This document shows, piece after piece, positions 44,026 to 54,020 of a DNA stretch of 60,948 nt. The notes under the pieces were generated by a model. It saw nothing but the letters and a program-made list of their open reading frames with translations, was not told the origin of the DNA and searched no databases. Position 1 is the first letter of the stretch. The number at the start of each line of letters is the position of its first letter. The position numbers and the translations under genes were made by a program. Source of the DNA: Shimia gijangensis (GTDB lineage Bacteria; Pseudomonadota; Alphaproteobacteria; Rhodobacterales; Rhodobacteraceae); the NCBI RefSeq assembly GCF_900142085.1, contig NZ_FQZQ01000024.1:1-60948 (forward strand), read 5' to 3'.

Positions 44026-45798
44026 TCACTCACCCAGAGCCAGACCCTCACGGCGTGGGTCTGCGCCACCCAGCATTGTGTCACCAAAGGATATTGCGTG
44101 CAGACCCGAATTCAGCCCGCGCACTTTGACTTCATAGCCCATGTCCTCAAGCGCGCCTTGCAGGGTGTCCTCTTCAAGATCATAGGTGCCAAACCGGTTG
44201 GCCAGATGCGGCAGGCTGACGGCCTGTTGCACGTCCATGCCCCAGTCAAGATGGGCGATGATGGTCTTGGCCACATAGGGAATAATCCGGCTGCCGCCGG
44301 GAGAGCCCACGGCCAGCACAGGCTTACCATCCCGCAAAACAATTGTTGGTGCCATTGATGATCGGGGACGTTTGCCCGGTGCAACAGCGTTTGCTACCGG
44401 CACGCCATCGCGATGCGATCGGAACGAAAAATCGGTCAACTCGTTGTTGAGCAAAAACCCCCGCACCATGACCCGACTGCCAAAGCCATTTTCGATGGTT
44501 GTGGTCATCGACAACACGTTACCATAGCTGTCGGCAATGGTGATATGCGAGGTTGATGGGGTCGCGCGATCTTCGTCATCAGCCCAAAGTAAGGCGTGTT
44601 CAAACTCGGGGGTTCCTGCGGAGACTTCGGGCAAAGCATCATCACCAGCCAAAAGCTTGCCGCGCTCGCCCATATAGGCGGCATCCACCATGCCCTTGAC
44701 CGGGACGGGTACAAAATCACTGTCGGCGACATAGCGCCCGCGATCCGCAAACGCGAGACGCGAGGAATCTCCGATCAGACGCCAAGCCTCGGCACTACCC
44801 GGGCCCAGCGCGGCCAGATCATAGGCTTCAAGCTGACCCAATATCTGACCTACAGCCAAAGCTCCGGACGATGGGGGGCCCATTCCGCAAACCTGATTGC
44901 CACGGTATGGGGCGCAGACCGCCGGGCGTTCTTCAACGCGGTAAAGCGCCATATCAATCGGCGTCAGCAGGCCCGGGTTGTCCGCACCTCGCACGGCCCG
45001 CACAATGGCATCCGACACATCGCCCCGATAAAACGGAGACGCGCCATTGGCCGCCAGATTGCGCAGGGTATCGGAATAGGCCGGGTTGCGTAAAACATGC
45101 CCTGCCTGCAAAGGCGCACCGTCAGGAAGAAAATACGCCGCCGTCTCAGAATGCACCGCCAACCGATCGGCATCGCGCGCGACCGAAGCGGCCATGCGAG
45201 GAGACACAGAAAACCCATCTTCTGCCAAATAAATAGCCTCGGAAAACAGACCCGCCCATTTGGCTTTACCCCAGCGCAGATGGGCATCCTCCATCAACAG
45301 CGGTGTTCCCGGCACACCCACCGACAGCCCGCCTACAACGGCGTCGAAAAATTTGAGCGGCTCGCCTGTGTCATCCTGCAAGAGGCGTGGCGTGGCCGCC
45401 AAAGGGGCTTTTTCACGACCATCCAGCGTGGTCAGCTGACCTGTATCGCCATCATACCAGACCAGAAACGCGCCGCCGCCAAGACCCGAGCTTTGAGGCT
45501 CAACCAACCCCAACACAGCCTGCACAGCGACCATTGCATCAGCGGCCGTGCCGCCTTCTGCCAGAACTCGCCCACCGGCTTTGACCGCCAGGGGATGCGC
45601 CGCGACGACCATCCAGTTTTCAGCTTCAACCGGTTGACCCGCTTCTTTGGCAGCCTGTGACGCCGCGAGAATGCCAGCGGTTACCCCGCCCAGCGCAGTC
45701 GTTTGTTCTGGTGCGACGCCATCTGCGGTTTCCTGTGCCAGCGTCACCGATGCGAAAAGGGCCATGGCGATAGCAGATAGTCTCAAAAGGCTCTTCAT
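44026..45798 (-). CDS. ggt: gamma-glutamyltransferase, exported
   Basis: 590 residues from ATG 45798, chosen for AAGGA nine bases upstream; the open frame is 110 codons longer without support. A signal peptide (MKSLLRLSAIAMALFASVTLA) leads to the periplasm. Family motifs: MVVAAHPLAVKAGGRVLAEG, GLGGGAFLVWYD, the autocleavage site with nucleophile Thr in TPSTSHITIADSYGN, and SPGGSRIIPYVA. It cleaves gamma-glutamyl bonds such as glutathione. Confidence 0.92.
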   Translation of the reverse strand: MKSLLRLSAIAMALFASVTLAQETADGVAPEQTTALGGVTAGILAASQAAKEAGQPVEAENWMVVAAHPLAVKAGGRVLAEGGTAADAMVAVQAVLGLVEPQSSGLGGGAFLVWYDGDTGQLTTLDGREKAPLAATPRLLQDDTGEPLKFFDAVVGGLSVGVPGTPLLMEDAHLRWGKAKWAGLFSEAIYLAEDGFSVSPRMAASVARDADRLAVHSETAAYFLPDGAPLQAGHVLRNPAYSDTLRNLAANGASPFYRGDVSDAIVRAVRGADNPGLLTPIDMALYRVEERPAVCAPYRGNQVCGMGPPSSGALAVGQILGQLEAYDLAALGPGSAEAWRLIGDSSRLAFADRGRYVADSDFVPVPVKGMVDAAYMGERGKLLAGDDALPEVSAGTPEFEHALLWADDEDRATPSTSHITIADSYGNVLSMTTTIENGFGSRVMVRGFLLNNELTDFSFRSHRDGVPVANAVAPGKRPRSSMAPTIVLRDGKPVLAVGSPGGSRIIPYVAKTIIAHLDWGMDVQQAVSLPHLANRFGTYDLEEDTLQGALEDMGYEVKVRGLNSGLHAISFGDTMLGGADPRREGLALGE

Positions 45799-45924
45799 GG
45801 TACGCATCCTTTGGTGGTTTGGTATCAGCCTAACGCAGATACCGATCACGACAATGCGATTCCTTATAACCCGCTTGGCTTTTGTGGATTTCCGCCACAA
45901 GATCACCAAAAACAGGAGCCCCCA

Positions 45925-46371
45925 ATGACGATCAATGTTTGCCCCGTGGCCACTGAAGACAAAGCCGATTGGCAAGCACTGTGGACACTGTATCTGGAGT
46001 TCTACGAAACCGAGCGCGGACAGGATATCAAAGACCTGAGTTGGGCACGTATTCTGGACGCAAAGGAACCAATGTTTTCCCAAATCGCGCGGAATGCGGA
46101 TGGCAAGGCGGTGGGGTTGGTGAACTATCTGTACCATCGCAACTTCTGGCAGGCCGAGGATGTCTGTTATCTGAACGATCTGTTTGTTCTGCCCGAAACC
46201 CGTGGTACCGGGGCCGGGCGAAAGCTGATTGACGCCGTCTACCAGCAGGTCAAAGCCGACGGGCTTCCTGAGGTGTACTGGCTGACGGCCAAAGACAACA
46301 CCACCGCCAAGCGGCTGTATGACTCGGTTGTCGAACAGTTCCCGTTTGATGTGTATCTGATGGAGGCCTAA
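45925..46371 (+). CDS. GNAT family N-acetyltransferase
   Basis: 148 residues from ATG 45925 (AGGAG upstream). The acetyl-CoA loop is seen as LPETRGTGAGRKLI, preceded by the strand DVCYLNDLFVL and followed by YWLTAKDNTTAKRLYDSV, the classical GNAT order. Acceptor unknown. It is divergent from the gamma-glutamyltransferase and convergent with the sulfatase. Confidence 0.88.
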   Translation: MTINVCPVATEDKADWQALWTLYLEFYETERGQDIKDLSWARILDAKEPMFSQIARNADGKAVGLVNYLYHRNFWQAEDVCYLNDLFVLPETRGTGAGRKLIDAVYQQVKADGLPEVYWLTAKDNTTAKRLYDSVVEQFPFDVYLMEA

Positions 46372-46547
46372 GGCAGGAGGAGCATTGATAGGATCGGCTC
46401 TTGTGCGATCTTGCCGTCATTCAATTTAGTTAGCCAAATGGATAAAAATGGCCCTTCGCAGACCCTGGCCCAATTCGTGGCGAATGGCTGGCGTGAGGCC
46501 CAGAGCAGACACTCTTTTACTTCGGGTCGAAAGTTTTGTGCGGCGGC

Positions 46548-48179
46548 CTACAGTTCAGCCGGGACGACTCCCACTTCTTCCGCATAGGCTTCCCACGCCG
46601 CAATCAACTCAGACAAAAGGCCGGGCATTTCTTCTGAAAGATCGCGTGCTTCGCCGGGGTCGACAGAAAGATTGATCAGATGCCATTCCCCGCCGCCGTA
46701 GGGTGCCGGTACTTGAATCGCTTTGAAATCTCCCTTGCGAACCCATTTGCCCCCCGCCATTTCTCCTGAGACAACTTCCTCGGGATCATACAGCGTATCA
46801 TCGCCGCCGTTTAGCAACGCCATCATCGAACGGCCTCGTGGTGGCTCAACCTGATGCCCATTGAAAGTCTCAGGATACTCTACGCCGGCAGCATCAAGCA
46901 GCGTTGGCAGGATATCCCAAACATATGCAAAGGCTCTTGTGGTCTGGCCCTTTGAAATGCCCGGCCCAGAGACAATCAGAGGAACTCGGATTCCACCCTC
47001 TCCCACGGTCTGCTTATATAGGCCGAGAGGTCCACTGGAACCGGCTGCGAACCCGGGGCCGTACGCATAATTTGAACCGGGGTGCCCAAGGTTTTCAAAG
47101 CTATGATCGAATTGAGCGACAAAGCCGGGATCGTCGGCCCCCGGATAGTCCACGGAATAAAATGGGTTGGATCCGTTGTCCGACAAAAATACCACAATCG
47201 TGTTGTCTAACTCGCCAATGTCCTGCAGGAAATCGACCACACGGCCGTAGTGGTAGTCCATTGCCTCCACCATGCCAGCATAAACTTCCATTCCGCGAGC
47301 TTCTGTTCGGCGCTCATACAGCTGCAGTTCTTCCCAGGGTGTCACAAGGGGCTGAGAACCCGGCAATTGCGCATCTTCGGCAATGAGGCCAAGAGACTTT
47401 GCCGCCTTCCAGCGCTCCTGTTTCAGAACATCGTAGCCTTCGTCGTACTGGCCCGCGTATTTTGACATCCATGGTTCGGGCACATGAACAGGATCGTGTG
47501 GTGCTGTAAACGCGAGATAGCCGAAAAACGGTTTGCCGTCGCCTCGGTTTGCTCTGATCGCATCAATCAGAAAATCCGCATAGCTCCGGCTTGAATAAAA
47601 ATCTGCTGGAAGAACATCGAGATACTCGCCGTTCGATGCATACTTTGCAGGGTCATCCTCGGGCAAAATCCCCAGCCTGTCAGCCCAGTGGCTCGTACCG
47701 CCAACCAACATGGTCAGCGTTGTGTCAAATCCACGATTGAAGGGAAGTCGTTCCTTGGAGTGTCCCAGATGCCATTTACCTGCCATGTAGGTGTTGTATC
47801 CGGCAGCTTGCAAGATTTCAGGCAACGCTGCTACTCGGTCGTTCAGGTAACCTTCATATCCCGGCTGGCCCCGCTGGTTATCAACGAGCATCTCGCTCAT
47901 CGTTCCCAGTCCGGCAATGTGATTGTCATTACCTGACATCAACATAGCGCGGGTGGGCGAACAGGACACCGATGCGTGGAAGTCAGTAAAGAGTGTTCCC
48001 TGCGCAGCCAGTTCGTCTAGGTGAGGCGTGTCAATCTCTCCACCATACGACCCAACATCACTCCACCCCAAATCGTCGGCCATGACCAACAAGATGTTCG
48101 GTCGCTCATCTGCGGCAGCGGCACTTATGATGAACGACGAGAAAAGAAACACGAAAAAACAGTTGTTTGCGCGAAACAT
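46548..48179 (-). CDS. exported arylsulfatase-type sulfatase
   Basis: 543 residues from ATG 48179 (GGGAG upstream). A signal peptide ends SAAAA. The N-terminal metal site is NILLVMADDLGWSDVG, and the activation motif is CSPTR (in VSCSPTRAMLMSG), whose Cys is converted to formylglycine. Further blocks are WHLGHSKERLPFNRG and LSDNGSNP. It removes sulfate from organic esters in the periplasm, possibly marine polysaccharides. No dedicated maturase is seen in the window. Confidence 0.9.
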   Translation of the reverse strand: MFRANNCFFVFLFSSFIISAAAADERPNILLVMADDLGWSDVGSYGGEIDTPHLDELAAQGTLFTDFHASVSCSPTRAMLMSGNDNHIAGLGTMSEMLVDNQRGQPGYEGYLNDRVAALPEILQAAGYNTYMAGKWHLGHSKERLPFNRGFDTTLTMLVGGTSHWADRLGILPEDDPAKYASNGEYLDVLPADFYSSRSYADFLIDAIRANRGDGKPFFGYLAFTAPHDPVHVPEPWMSKYAGQYDEGYDVLKQERWKAAKSLGLIAEDAQLPGSQPLVTPWEELQLYERRTEARGMEVYAGMVEAMDYHYGRVVDFLQDIGELDNTIVVFLSDNGSNPFYSVDYPGADDPGFVAQFDHSFENLGHPGSNYAYGPGFAAGSSGPLGLYKQTVGEGGIRVPLIVSGPGISKGQTTRAFAYVWDILPTLLDAAGVEYPETFNGHQVEPPRGRSMMALLNGGDDTLYDPEEVVSGEMAGGKWVRKGDFKAIQVPAPYGGGEWHLINLSVDPGEARDLSEEMPGLLSELIAAWEAYAEEVGVVPAEL

Positions 48180-48420
48180 TTCTGCACTCCCTTTTGCAGC
48201 CAATTGAACTCACACTGAAGCAATCGCCCGTTAATGCAACTTCAATCAATGACAGAACAAACCAGTTTATGTCCGCCTTATCCGCAAAGCAAACCTTTGG
48301 CCGGAGTGCAGCTAAAGCTCGTTTTCGCCCATGCGCCAAACTTGGCGTCCGGGTCTGGCGGCTGCTTTGGATCTATTCCAGCTTTTGACGGCTTTACACG
48401 CGCTCAACAGAATCCATGTT

Positions 48421-49407
48421 TCAAAGCATCGCCGGAACAACCAAATCCGGTGGGCGATGGCCGTCATCAAACGTCTTGATGTTAATGAGAACTTTTTCAC
48501 CCATCTCAAGCCGGCCCTCGATCGTTGCGGACCCCATGTGCGGTAATAGAACAACGTTTGACAGGCGTCTAAGATCGGGGTTCACGTCGGCGCCGTTTTC
48601 ATACACATCCAGCGCGGCCCCGGCGATATCTTTGGCTTTCAACATCCGCACCAGCGCGTTTTCGTCGACCACTTCGCCGCGTGATGTGTTGACCAGATAG
48701 GCATCGTCCTTGAGCAGTTTCAGACGTCGCGCGTTCATCAGGTGAAATGTGCCCGGAGTATGTGGGCAATGAATGGTCAGAACATCCATACGTGCCACCA
48801 TCTGATCAAGGCTTTCCCACCATGTCGCCTCCAGTTCCTGTTCCATCTCTGGGCGCAAACGGCGGCGGTTGTGATAGTGGACCTGCATTCCAAAGGCCTT
48901 GGCGCGTTTGGCCACAGCCTGACCGATACGACCCATACCAAGAATACCAAGACGGCGGCCACCCACGCGGCCACCGAGCATGGCGTTCGGCGCCCAGCCG
49001 GTCCAGTCCCCTTTGGCCATTGTGCGCAGACCTTCGGGAATACGGCGGGTCACGCCGATGATCATCGCCATGGTCATGTCGGCAGTATCATCTGCAACGA
49101 CGCCCGGTGTATTGGACACAAGCACTCCGCGCCGGCGCGCGCTTTCAACATCGATATGGTCGACCCCCGCACCATAGTTCGCGATCAGTTTGAGCCGTTC
49201 TCCGGCCTGAGCGATCATGCGAGAGTCAATTGCATCTGTCAGGGTGGGCACCAAAACATCGGCAGACGCCATGGCCTCAACCAGCTCTGCACGTGTCATT
49301 GGTTTGTCGTCATCCCGCAGGCGCACATCGAACAACTCCGATAGCCGCGTTTCGACCGCTTCGGGCAAGCGTCGCGTTACGACAACACTCAGACGTTCCT
49401 TTGGCAT
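48421..49407 (-). CDS. D-isomer-specific 2-hydroxyacid dehydrogenase
   Basis: 328 residues from ATG 49407 (GGGAGG upstream). The NAD-binding fold has RLGILGMGRIGQAVAKRAKA; catalytic residues are Arg in VNTSRGEVVDENALV, Glu in ALDVYENG and His in LLPHMGSAT. The pattern fits glyoxylate/hydroxypyruvate reductases. It reduces 2-oxo acids with NAD(P)H. No ribosome-linked neighbour. Confidence 0.9.
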   Translation of the reverse strand: MPKERLSVVVTRRLPEAVETRLSELFDVRLRDDDKPMTRAELVEAMASADVLVPTLTDAIDSRMIAQAGERLKLIANYGAGVDHIDVESARRRGVLVSNTPGVVADDTADMTMAMIIGVTRRIPEGLRTMAKGDWTGWAPNAMLGGRVGGRRLGILGMGRIGQAVAKRAKAFGMQVHYHNRRRLRPEMEQELEATWWESLDQMVARMDVLTIHCPHTPGTFHLMNARRLKLLKDDAYLVNTSRGEVVDENALVRMLKAKDIAGAALDVYENGADVNPDLRRLSNVVLLPHMGSATIEGRLEMGEKVLINIKTFDDGHRPPDLVVPAML

Positions 49408-49515
49408 GACAAGCCTCCCAGTACTTTGCAAATCAGTGCGTTGATGTCAGAGTGCATCACACACCGACGGGGCACAAGAACCCGCGTACAATCTAGAGCA
49501 GAAAAACAGGCAAAA

Positions 49516-50028
49516 ATGTCCAAACGGGTAATGTCAGGTCTTTGCTGTGCGATCAGCATGTGCCTTTTGTTGGGGGCTCAGTCGCTGATGGCCGAGCAAG
49601 TGCGCGGTCCAGTGACCAATCTGCCTATGCCACGATATGTGTCGCTGAAGGCCAATAAAGCCAATGTACGCCGCGGACCATCGCTCACCCATCGGATCGA
49701 CTGGGTGTTTATGCGCCGCAACATGCCGTTGCAGATCACGGCGGAACACGGCCATTGGCGCCGGGTTCAGGATATGGATGGCGCAGGCGGCTGGGTCCAT
49801 TATTCGCTTTTGTCGGGCGTGCGCACTGTGATTGTCGAAGAAGACCTGATGCCAATTCGCATGAAGCCCGAAGGCGCATCAACAGAAGTGGCGTTGCTTG
49901 AACTGGGCGTCGTGGCGCGGCTCGGGGAATGTGGACCGGAATGGTGCAGGCTTACCTCGGGTGGTTACAAAGGCTGGGCGCACAAGACTGACCTGTGGGG
50001 TGTAAAGCTGGAAGAGCTGCGGGACTAG
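49516..50028 (+). CDS. exported SH3-domain protein
   Basis: 170 residues. A signal peptide (CCAISMCLLLGAQSLMA) is followed by a bacterial SH3 domain: VSLKANKANVRRGPSLTHRIDW and GWVHYSLLSGVRTVIV, with a second repeat ending YKGWAHKTDLWGV. Such SH3b proteins bind peptidoglycan. AGG lies close to the ATG. It is divergent from the 2-hydroxyacid dehydrogenase and convergent with the Crp/Fnr gene. Confidence 0.85.
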   Translation: MSKRVMSGLCCAISMCLLLGAQSLMAEQVRGPVTNLPMPRYVSLKANKANVRRGPSLTHRIDWVFMRRNMPLQITAEHGHWRRVQDMDGAGGWVHYSLLSGVRTVIVEEDLMPIRMKPEGASTEVALLELGVVARLGECGPEWCRLTSGGYKGWAHKTDLWGVKLEELRD

Positions 50029-50055
50029 GTGCAACAGAGCCCAAAGTATGGCCCC

Positions 50056-50745
50056 TTAGGCGCAGGCACGGTCATCATTGACCAAATTCTGAAGAGACGA
50101 AACATCGTTAATCGTGACGCTCCGATGGATGCTGCGCACGCCGAATTGTTTCAGCCGACCAAAAGCACGAGACAGGCTTTCTGGTTTCATTCCGAGTTTA
50201 CCGGCCAGCAAAACCTTTTCATACGGCAACACCAGTTCACTTGCCCCGCCGGCAGCATCACTCAGGTCGATCAGGTACTCTGACAATCTTTGGGTTCCGG
50301 TTTTAACCTTTAGTTGCTCAATATGGCCGATCATAGAATCAAGATGGTTAGACGCCGCCGATAAAACTGCCTTGGAAATCTCTGCATAGGCATTTTCGCA
50401 CGAACAGATCGACGACAGCTTTACAAACATCACGGTACAATCGCTGGCCGCTTCGGCCGAGGTCGGACTGGTGCCCCCCTGCAAAGCAACGATTTCGTCA
50501 AAGCTTTGGCCCTGCTCCAGTGTAGACAAAACGGCCTCGTTCCCGTTGGGGCAAACACGGTACAGTTTTACCCACCCATTGAGGACAATTTTCAAACACT
50601 CGACTTTTTCGTCCTGAAGGCAGATCGATGCGCCACGCTCAAAACGCTTGGTTTGCGCTTTGGACAGCAGACAGTCGCGGACTGACCGAGACAGCTGGTC
50701 CAGTATTGGCGTGCGAATGGACTTGTCCAAATTGTAATGTTGCAT
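50056..50745 (-). CDS. Crp/Fnr-family transcriptional regulator
   Basis: 229 residues. An N-terminal cyclic-nucleotide-binding-like barrel (RGASICLQDEKVECLKIVLNG) precedes a long helix and a C-terminal HTH (KVLLAGKLGMKPESLSRAFGRL). The FNR iron-sulfur Cys cluster is absent, so it is nearer to the DNR/NnrR class than to FNR. A TTGA-box site lies 52-65 bases upstream, so it may control itself. Signal unknown; NO or low oxygen is suggested. Confidence 0.86.
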   Translation of the reverse strand: MQHYNLDKSIRTPILDQLSRSVRDCLLSKAQTKRFERGASICLQDEKVECLKIVLNGWVKLYRVCPNGNEAVLSTLEQGQSFDEIVALQGGTSPTSAEAASDCTVMFVKLSSICSCENAYAEISKAVLSAASNHLDSMIGHIEQLKVKTGTQRLSEYLIDLSDAAGGASELVLPYEKVLLAGKLGMKPESLSRAFGRLKQFGVRSIHRSVTINDVSSLQNLVNDDRACA

Positions 50746-50796
50746 CTGTGATCCCCGTTAAGAGACCCAACTTAGCTAACACATTCACGACATGAT

Positions 50797-50810
50797 TTGA
50801 GGCAGATCAA
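50797..50810. promoter_or_regulatory. FNR/DNR-like binding site
   Basis: TTGAGGCAGATCAA matches the consensus TTGAT-N4-ATCAA at nine of ten defined bases. It is 52-65 bases before the start of the Crp/Fnr gene. Confidence 0.7.
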
Positions 50811-50941
50811 AAAGGGGCAAAACGTAGTCATCTTTTCGGAAACACGCGAAAATACAAAATTAATTGTTTTACTTCAATTGATTATCGAGATTCTTAGCCT
50901 GTGAATTAGCCTTTCCCCTTAGTCATCACAGAATAAAAATT

Positions 50942-51631
50942 TTACAAAACAGCCGAAACCGCAGATTTTAACGCGCGAATATTTTTACCGTAAACTTCGG
51001 CTCTATCGACGCTGCCACCTTTAAACACGGCAGAGCCAGCAACCAGAACATCTGCACCGGCTTTGGCCACCAAGGGGGCGGTTTCTGTGGTCACGCCACC
51101 GTCAATTTGAATGTGGATCGGGCGATCACCGATCATCTGGCGCAGGCGGCGGGTTTTCTCGACGCCGGAATGGATGAACTTTTGCCCGCCAAAGCCCGGG
51201 TTTACCGTCATGATCAACACCATGTCGACAAGGTCGAGCACATGCTCGATGCTTTCCAGCGGGGTTCCGGGATTAAGGCTGACGCCGGCCATTTTACCCG
51301 TCGCCTTGATCGCCTGAATGGTGCGGTGGATATGTGGTCCGGCCTCAACGTGTGCAGTGATCATATCGGCGCCCGCCTCGGCGTAAGCCTCAATATAGGG
51401 ATCGACCGGCGCGATCATCAGGTGCACATCCATGAAGGTTTTCACATGTGGACGGAACGCTTTGACGGCAGGTGGGCCAAAGGTCAGGTTGGGCACAAAG
51501 TGGCCATCCATCACATCAACATGCACCCAATCAGCACCTTGCGCCTCGATGGCCTGAATCTCTTGGCCAAAGTTGGCAAAATCCGCGGACAGGATAGAGG
51601 GGGCAATCTTGAGAGAACGGTCAAAGCTCAT
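50942..51631 (-). CDS. rpe: ribulose-phosphate 3-epimerase
   Basis: 229 residues, a TIM barrel of the pentose phosphate and Calvin pathways. Seen: [54 protein letters not shown] and [12 protein letters not shown], with catalytic Asp and metal His. It converts ribulose-5-phosphate to xylulose-5-phosphate. AAGG precedes the ATG. Confidence 0.96.
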   Translation of the reverse strand: MSFDRSLKIAPSILSADFANFGQEIQAIEAQGADWVHVDVMDGHFVPNLTFGPPAVKAFRPHVKTFMDVHLMIAPVDPYIEAYAEAGADMITAHVEAGPHIHRTIQAIKATGKMAGVSLNPGTPLESIEHVLDLVDMVLIMTVNPGFGGQKFIHSGVEKTRRLRQMIGDRPIHIQIDGGVTTETAPLVAKAGADVLVAGSAVFKGGSVDRAEVYGKNIRALKSAVSAVL

Positions 51632-51824
51632 GGCACAGGCCTTTTGTTTAAGCTGCGCCGCGCGCAGACGATTCGTGGTTTGTGCCGAAAATGGGTGGTC
51701 GCGAGCAAAAGTGCAATCACCCCGGTTCTCCTAACTTGTATTTGACGACAGCCTTCTAATTTCTGGTCGAAACAGGCGCGGCCGTGTTAGGCCTTTGGTT
51801 CAGGCACCTCCTAAAAGGCCCCCA

Positions 51825-52403
51825 ATGCGTCTTTTGTCCTCATTGCTTTGCATCGCCAGCCTTCCGGTTTTGGCCGATTGTCCAACGCCCGGAGATATGA
51901 CACGCGGCGTGCGGCTGACCGAAGCCAATGGAGACACTGAGACCTTTTTTGAGTTCTCGAACAGGGTGGTACGCGGCGTCTACAATGACGGCACTGACAG
52001 CGGATCCCGGTATTTATTGCAAGACGGGATCTTTGTGATCGAAGCGTTTGATACGCTGGACGATCACGCCATCCCTGGCTCGCGCACCACTTTTTTGTAC
52101 CCGGAGGATGCTCCGTCGAAATTTGAAGACACCCGTTGGGATGTTCAGGTCATCTCACTCATTCAGGGCGAATTTTTGAATAACAACGAAAGCCATATTT
52201 TTGGCCCGAAGACACAGGTTGAAATCGGGGCCTGCCTGTTTGACATGGTGCCGGTGATCTCGATCTACCACGATCTGGACGGATATGAAGAGCAGTTGAA
52301 TTACCTTGTGGATTTTGGCTTTGCCTATCTGGTCGAAATGAAAGAGAGGGATATGTTGCCGGATCGCTTTGATTACATTCGCATCGAGGCGATCAATCGC
52401 TGA
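51825..52403 (+). CDS. exported hypothetical protein
   Basis: 192 residues from ATG 51825. A short signal peptide (MRLLSSLLCIASLPVLA) precedes a mature part beginning DCPTPGDMTRGVRL. No family is recognised. It contains two late Cys residues (ADCP, IGACLFDM) that might form a disulfide. AAAGG upstream supports the start. Confidence 0.72.
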   Translation: MRLLSSLLCIASLPVLADCPTPGDMTRGVRLTEANGDTETFFEFSNRVVRGVYNDGTDSGSRYLLQDGIFVIEAFDTLDDHAIPGSRTTFLYPEDAPSKFEDTRWDVQVISLIQGEFLNNNESHIFGPKTQVEIGACLFDMVPVISIYHDLDGYEEQLNYLVDFGFAYLVEMKERDMLPDRFDYIRIEAINR

Positions 52404-52519
52404 CCTTTTCTGCAATGCAGCAGGCGCATCCCGGCCATGTCCAAACGTACGTAGTAACTCAGCCCTTCAAGGCCTACATGCTCTGTAACACTTTGAAGAC
52501 GCAAAAAACGAGACGTATC

Positions 52520-52741
52520 ATGGCACAACTAGACCTACATTCCGTTGGGCACAGCCCTATCCTTCACATTCTGGCGGCGCCTTTTGTCGCCATTGGAAAC
52601 TTCATGGTCACCTTGGGTGAAGCCAACTCTCGCAGCCGTCAAGCGTCGTATCTGTACTCGCTCTCGGATCGGGAACTTGCAGACATCGGCATCAAGCGTG
52701 AAGACATCGCACAATATGTCTTTGGCGGATATTTCGCCTGA
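52520..52741 (+). CDS. DUF1127 small protein
   Basis: 73 residues from ATG 52520. The C-terminal RELADIGIKREDIAQYVFGG is typical of DUF1127 (YjiS-like) proteins, small RNA-binding-type proteins of alphaproteobacteria. In Rhodobacter some DUF1127 genes are followed by CcsR small RNAs, but here only a terminator follows. Arg-rich middle, no membrane segment of note. Confidence 0.82.
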   Translation: MAQLDLHSVGHSPILHILAAPFVAIGNFMVTLGEANSRSRQASYLYSLSDRELADIGIKREDIAQYVFGGYFA

Positions 52742-52768
52742 CCGACGGGTCCCACATTTGGTTTTCGA

Positions 52769-52797
52769 AAGGGCGCTGACTTGAGCGCCCTTTTTTT
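52769..52797 (+). terminator. intrinsic terminator after DUF1127
   Basis: aagggcgct/agcgccctt with a 6-base loop, followed by a run of T, 27 bases after the stop. Confidence 0.92.
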
Positions 52798-52936
52798 GTG
52801 CAACGTCCACAATTATTCCTCCCCCAAAGGTGTATTCCCCCCATACCAAATACTACGGACTACCCAAGTGCACCCGCACTGCGCTAGGCTGTGACAAACA
52901 CGGGCAATAATGATCCGTGTTATGGGAGGAAAATTT

Positions 52937-53947
52937 ATGAACCAATTTTTGGGTAAAGCCGCAGTTGCGGCTATTACGCTGGCGTTTGCATCGCAAGCGG
53001 CGGCAACGGAATGGAATGTCTCGGTTTGGGGCAAACGCCGCGCCTTTACGGAGCATGTAGAAAAACTGGCCGAGTTGGTCAGCGAAAAAACTGACGGCGA
53101 GTTCACGATGAACGTGAGCTACGGCGGTCTGTCGAAGAACAAAGAAAACCTGGATGGGATTTCCATCGGTGCGTTTGAGATGGCGCAGTTCTGCGCGGGC
53201 TATCACCGCGACAAGAACCCCACCATCACGGTGCTGGAATTGCCTTTCCTTGGCGTAAACACACTGGACGAAGAAGTGGCTGTCAGCCACGCAGTCTATG
53301 GCCACCCGGCGGTTCAGGCCGATCTGGCCCGTTGGAATGCCAAACTGCTGATGACCTCGCCCATGCCACAATACAATATCGTTGGCACAGGCGAGCCGCG
53401 CGACTCGCTGGCCAAAATGGATGGCATGCGGGTGCGTGCGACCGGTGGTATCGGCAAAGCCTTTTCGGCTGTGGGCGCAGTCCCAACATCTGTGACCGCG
53501 ACCGAAGCCTATAACGCCATGGAAAGTGGCGTGGTTGATACCGTGGCCTTTGCCCAGCACGCCCACCTTGCTTTCCGCACCATCGATCAGGCGGAATGGT
53601 GGACGGCCAACCTCAACCCCGGAACTGTAAACTGCCCGGTTGTGGTGAATGTCGATGCCTATGATGCCTTGTCCGACAAAGAGCGCGAAGCGCTGGACAG
53701 CTCGGTTGATGAGGCCATCGCGCATTATCTGACCAACTACGGCGAGCTGCTGACCAAATGGGAAGGCATTCTGGCCGAAAAGAACGTGACCAAAGTGACG
53801 TTGTCAGACGCCGAGCTGGACGCATTCCGCGCCAAGGCCGCCGACCCGATCCGCGAAGCCTGGATTGCAGACATGACTGCTCAGGGCATTCCAGCCCAAG
53901 AGCTTTATGATCTGGTCATGGACACGCTGAAGAAACAGCGCATGTAA
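52937..53947 (+). CDS. dctP: TRAP transporter substrate-binding protein
   Basis: 336 residues from ATG 52937, set by GGAGGA upstream. A signal peptide ends SQAAAT-EWN. The mature protein keeps the DctP order (WNVSVWGKRRAFTEHVEKL, GGLSKNKENLDGISIGAFEM, GMRVRATGGIGKAF with the substrate-binding Arg, and ESGVVDTVAF). It binds an organic acid or similar solute in the periplasm and feeds the DctQM permease. Ligand not known. Confidence 0.92.
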   Translation: MNQFLGKAAVAAITLAFASQAAATEWNVSVWGKRRAFTEHVEKLAELVSEKTDGEFTMNVSYGGLSKNKENLDGISIGAFEMAQFCAGYHRDKNPTITVLELPFLGVNTLDEEVAVSHAVYGHPAVQADLARWNAKLLMTSPMPQYNIVGTGEPRDSLAKMDGMRVRATGGIGKAFSAVGAVPTSVTATEAYNAMESGVVDTVAFAQHAHLAFRTIDQAEWWTANLNPGTVNCPVVVNVDAYDALSDKEREALDSSVDEAIAHYLTNYGELLTKWEGILAEKNVTKVTLSDAELDAFRAKAADPIREAWIADMTAQGIPAQELYDLVMDTLKKQRM

Positions 53948-53958
53948 GCCGCTGATCC

Positions 53959-53989
53959 GCGCCGCCCGTTTGTCATAACCGGGCGGCGC
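53959..53989 (+). other. intercistronic hairpin after dctP
   Basis: A perfect 10-bp stem gcgccgcccg/cgggcggcgc with an 11-base loop, followed by ATTTCT. It probably protects the dctP message from 3' decay or partly terminates, giving more binding protein than permease. Confidence 0.7.
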
Positions 53990-54020
53990 ATTTCTATCTG
54001 ACAGATGACAGGGGGCGACC

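Noticed and set aside
44026..46137. 703-residue reading of the gamma-glutamyltransferase gene
   Set aside because: The extension overlaps the GNAT gene and lacks a ribosome site; the signal peptide begins at ATG 45798.
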